Assembly (NCBI GenBank): GCA_028717865.1
Contig: JAQUMZ010000131.1
Location: 1-7,179, forward strand
Source of the DNA: Elusimicrobiota bacterium
GTDB lineage: Bacteria > Elusimicrobiota > Elusimicrobia > UBA1565 > UBA9628
Direction: 5' to 3'
DNA: 7,179 bases
In this document: piece by piece, positions 6,187 through 7,179 of the stretch
How positions within the stretch are numbered: position 1 is the first letter of the stretch
How the letters are laid out: each line of letters starts with the position of its first letter
Notes under the pieces: model-generated
Seen by the model: the letters and a program-made list of their open reading frames with translations, nothing else
Databases searched by the model: none
Told to the model about the DNA's origin: nothing
Made by a program: the position numbers and the translations under genes

Positions 6187-7179
6187 AGAAATACTACATC
6201 ACCACGCCCCTCTATTACGTCAACGCGGCCCCGCACATCGGCCACGCCTACACCACCGTGGCGGCCGACGTCCTGGCGCGCTTCCTGCGCTCCACCGGCC
6301 GGCCCGTCCACCTGCTGACGGGCACCGACGAGCACGGCTCCAAGATCGAGGCGGCCGCCCGCGAGTCGGGCCTGGCCCCGGAGGAGTTCGCCGGCCGCAT
6401 CTCGGAATCCTTCCGCGAGCTGTGGCGCCACCTCGACATCCGCTACGACGACTTCATCCGCACCACGGAGCCGCGCCACGAGTCCCGGGTCCAGGAGTGC
6501 TTCTCGCGCCTGCTCGCCGCCGGGGACATCTACAAGGGGCGCTACCGGGGCTTTTACTGCGTCTCGGACGAGACCTACTGGACCGAGACCGACGCGCCGC
6601 CCGATCCCAAGGGACGCCGCCTGTGTCCGAACCCGGAATGCCGCAAGCCCCTGCAGGAGGTCGAGGAGGAAAGCTACTTCTTCCGCCTCTCCAAGTACCA
6701 GCGGCCCCTGCTGGACCATTATCGGGACCACCCCGATTTCCTGCGCCCGCCGCACCGGGCCAACGAAATCCTGCGCTTCGTGGAGGGCGGCCTGCAGGAT
6801 ACCGCGGTCTCCCGGACCAAGGTGAAGTGGGGCATACCCGTCCCCGCGGACCCCGAGCACACGGTCTACGTCTGGTTCGACGCTCTGCTGAACTACGTCA
6901 CGGCCCCCCAGAGCGGCGCGGACTTCGCCGACATCTGGCCCGCCGACGTGCACATCGTGGGCAAGGAGATATACCGCTTCCACGCCGTGACCTGGCCGGC
7001 CATGCTCATGGCCCTGGGCCTGCCGCTGCCGCGCGCCGTCTTCGCCCACGGCTGGTGAACGGTGGAGGGCGCCAAGATGTCCAAGTCCAAGGGGAATTTC
7101 ATCGACCCCCGCGAGATCACGCGGGAGTTCGGCGTCGACGCTTTCCGCTACTTCCTGCTGCGCGAGATGCCTTTCGGCA
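6183..7179 (+). CDS. metG: Methionyl-tRNA synthetase, interrupted by an in-frame TGA and truncated by the window edge
   Basis: The enzyme charges tRNA-Met with methionine. The 5' part encodes 291 aa up to TGA at 7056-7058. The frame then continues for 40 further codons, to the window edge, with the family sequence intact. Motifs: YYVNAAPHIGHAY (11-23) containing HIGH (18-21); TGTDEHG (46-52); a zinc-binding insert around 126-153; EEESYFFRLSKY (161-172); VYVWFDALLNYVT (228-240); HIVGKEIYRFHAVTWPA (257-273). After the TGA come TVEGAKMSKSKGN and DPREITREFGVDAFRYF, so KMSKS (298-302) lies beyond the stop. Bacterial homologues often have Trp at the interrupted position, so one G-to-A change of TGG at 7058 explains it. 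In the insert, Cys126 and Cys148/Cys153 remain but the expected second Cys is Asp129. The ATG overlaps the holB stop. As written, the 291-aa product would lack KMSKS and the anticodon-binding domain and should be inactive. Confidence 0.9.
7056..7058 (+). other. metG: In-frame TGA codon within metG
   Basis: The codon follows a TGG (Trp291) and precedes ACG GTG GAG. It sits between HGW and TVEGAKMSKS, two adjacent parts of the conserved catalytic core. No frameshift is involved: the frame is the same on both sides. I see no convincing hairpin directly downstream that would suggest a bacterial SECIS element. Confidence 0.95.

Noticed and set aside
1336..7049. Long open frames on the - strand, for example 1336-2817 and 5508-7049
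   Set aside because: They lie opposite well-supported + strand genes, have the low-complexity Gly/Arg/Val/Asp composition expected of antisense frames in GC-rich DNA, and show no recognisable domain.
7056..7100. Selenocysteine insertion at the metG TGA
   Set aside because: The position is not a Cys in MetRS relatives and has no redox role, and no clear SECIS-like hairpin follows the codon.
1..7179. Genome-wide reassignment of UGA to Trp (genetic code 4 type)
   Set aside because: Six genes (ending at 97, 2826, 3317, 4567, 5249 and 6186) stop at TGA at the expected protein ends, four of them overlapping or close to the next start, and TGG is used freely for Trp.
1..7179. CRISPR arrays, tRNA or rRNA genes, insertion sequences
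   Set aside because: No regularly spaced repeats, no cloverleaf-like or rRNA-like stretch, and no transposase or terminal inverted repeats were seen; coding sequence occupies nearly the whole window.

Overview
This is a GC-rich bacterial window in which every gene lies on the + strand with little spacing. The organism looks Gram-negative: it carries a minor-pilin set of the type IV pilus / type II secretion kind. A GC-rich member of the Elusimicrobiota or a neighbouring candidate phylum is a reasonable guess, but it rests on general resemblance and is weakly supported. All six complete stop codons seen at gene ends are TGA.

Layout: (1) 2-97, the last 31 residues of a protein ending in a zinc-ribbon-like cysteine cluster, probably a B12-dependent (class II) ribonucleotide reductase. 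(2) 98-204, an intergenic region with a sigma70-like promoter and a GC hairpin. (3) 205-4567, a three-gene operon of minor pilins in PilV-PilW-PilX (GspI-J-K) order, joined by 4-nt and 1-nt overlaps. Its first member is a very large pilin (873 aa) with an outer region of lamin-tail-like and carboxypeptidase-regulatory-like modules. (4) 4568-4607, a short gap holding a strong promoter. (5) 4608-7179, tmk, holB and metG, a gene association seen in many bacteria. tmk and holB overlap by 14 nt, holB and metG by 4 nt.

How the genes fit together: the flanking genes serve DNA precursor supply and replication (probable ribonucleotide reductase, thymidylate kinase, clamp-loader delta') and translation (MetRS). 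The pilin operon between them is accessory surface machinery. It contains no assembly ATPase, prepilin peptidase, platform protein or secretin, so these must be encoded elsewhere.

Three points deserve attention. First, metG is interrupted by an in-frame TGA exactly where the family often has Trp, just before the KMSKS loop, and the homologous frame continues intact to the window end. Second, tmk and holB each have a -10 hexamer ending exactly 6 nt before the ATG and no Shine-Dalgarno, which predicts leaderless transcripts. Third, the large pilin contains a run of ten C's inside its lamin-tail-like domain, a candidate phase-variation tract.
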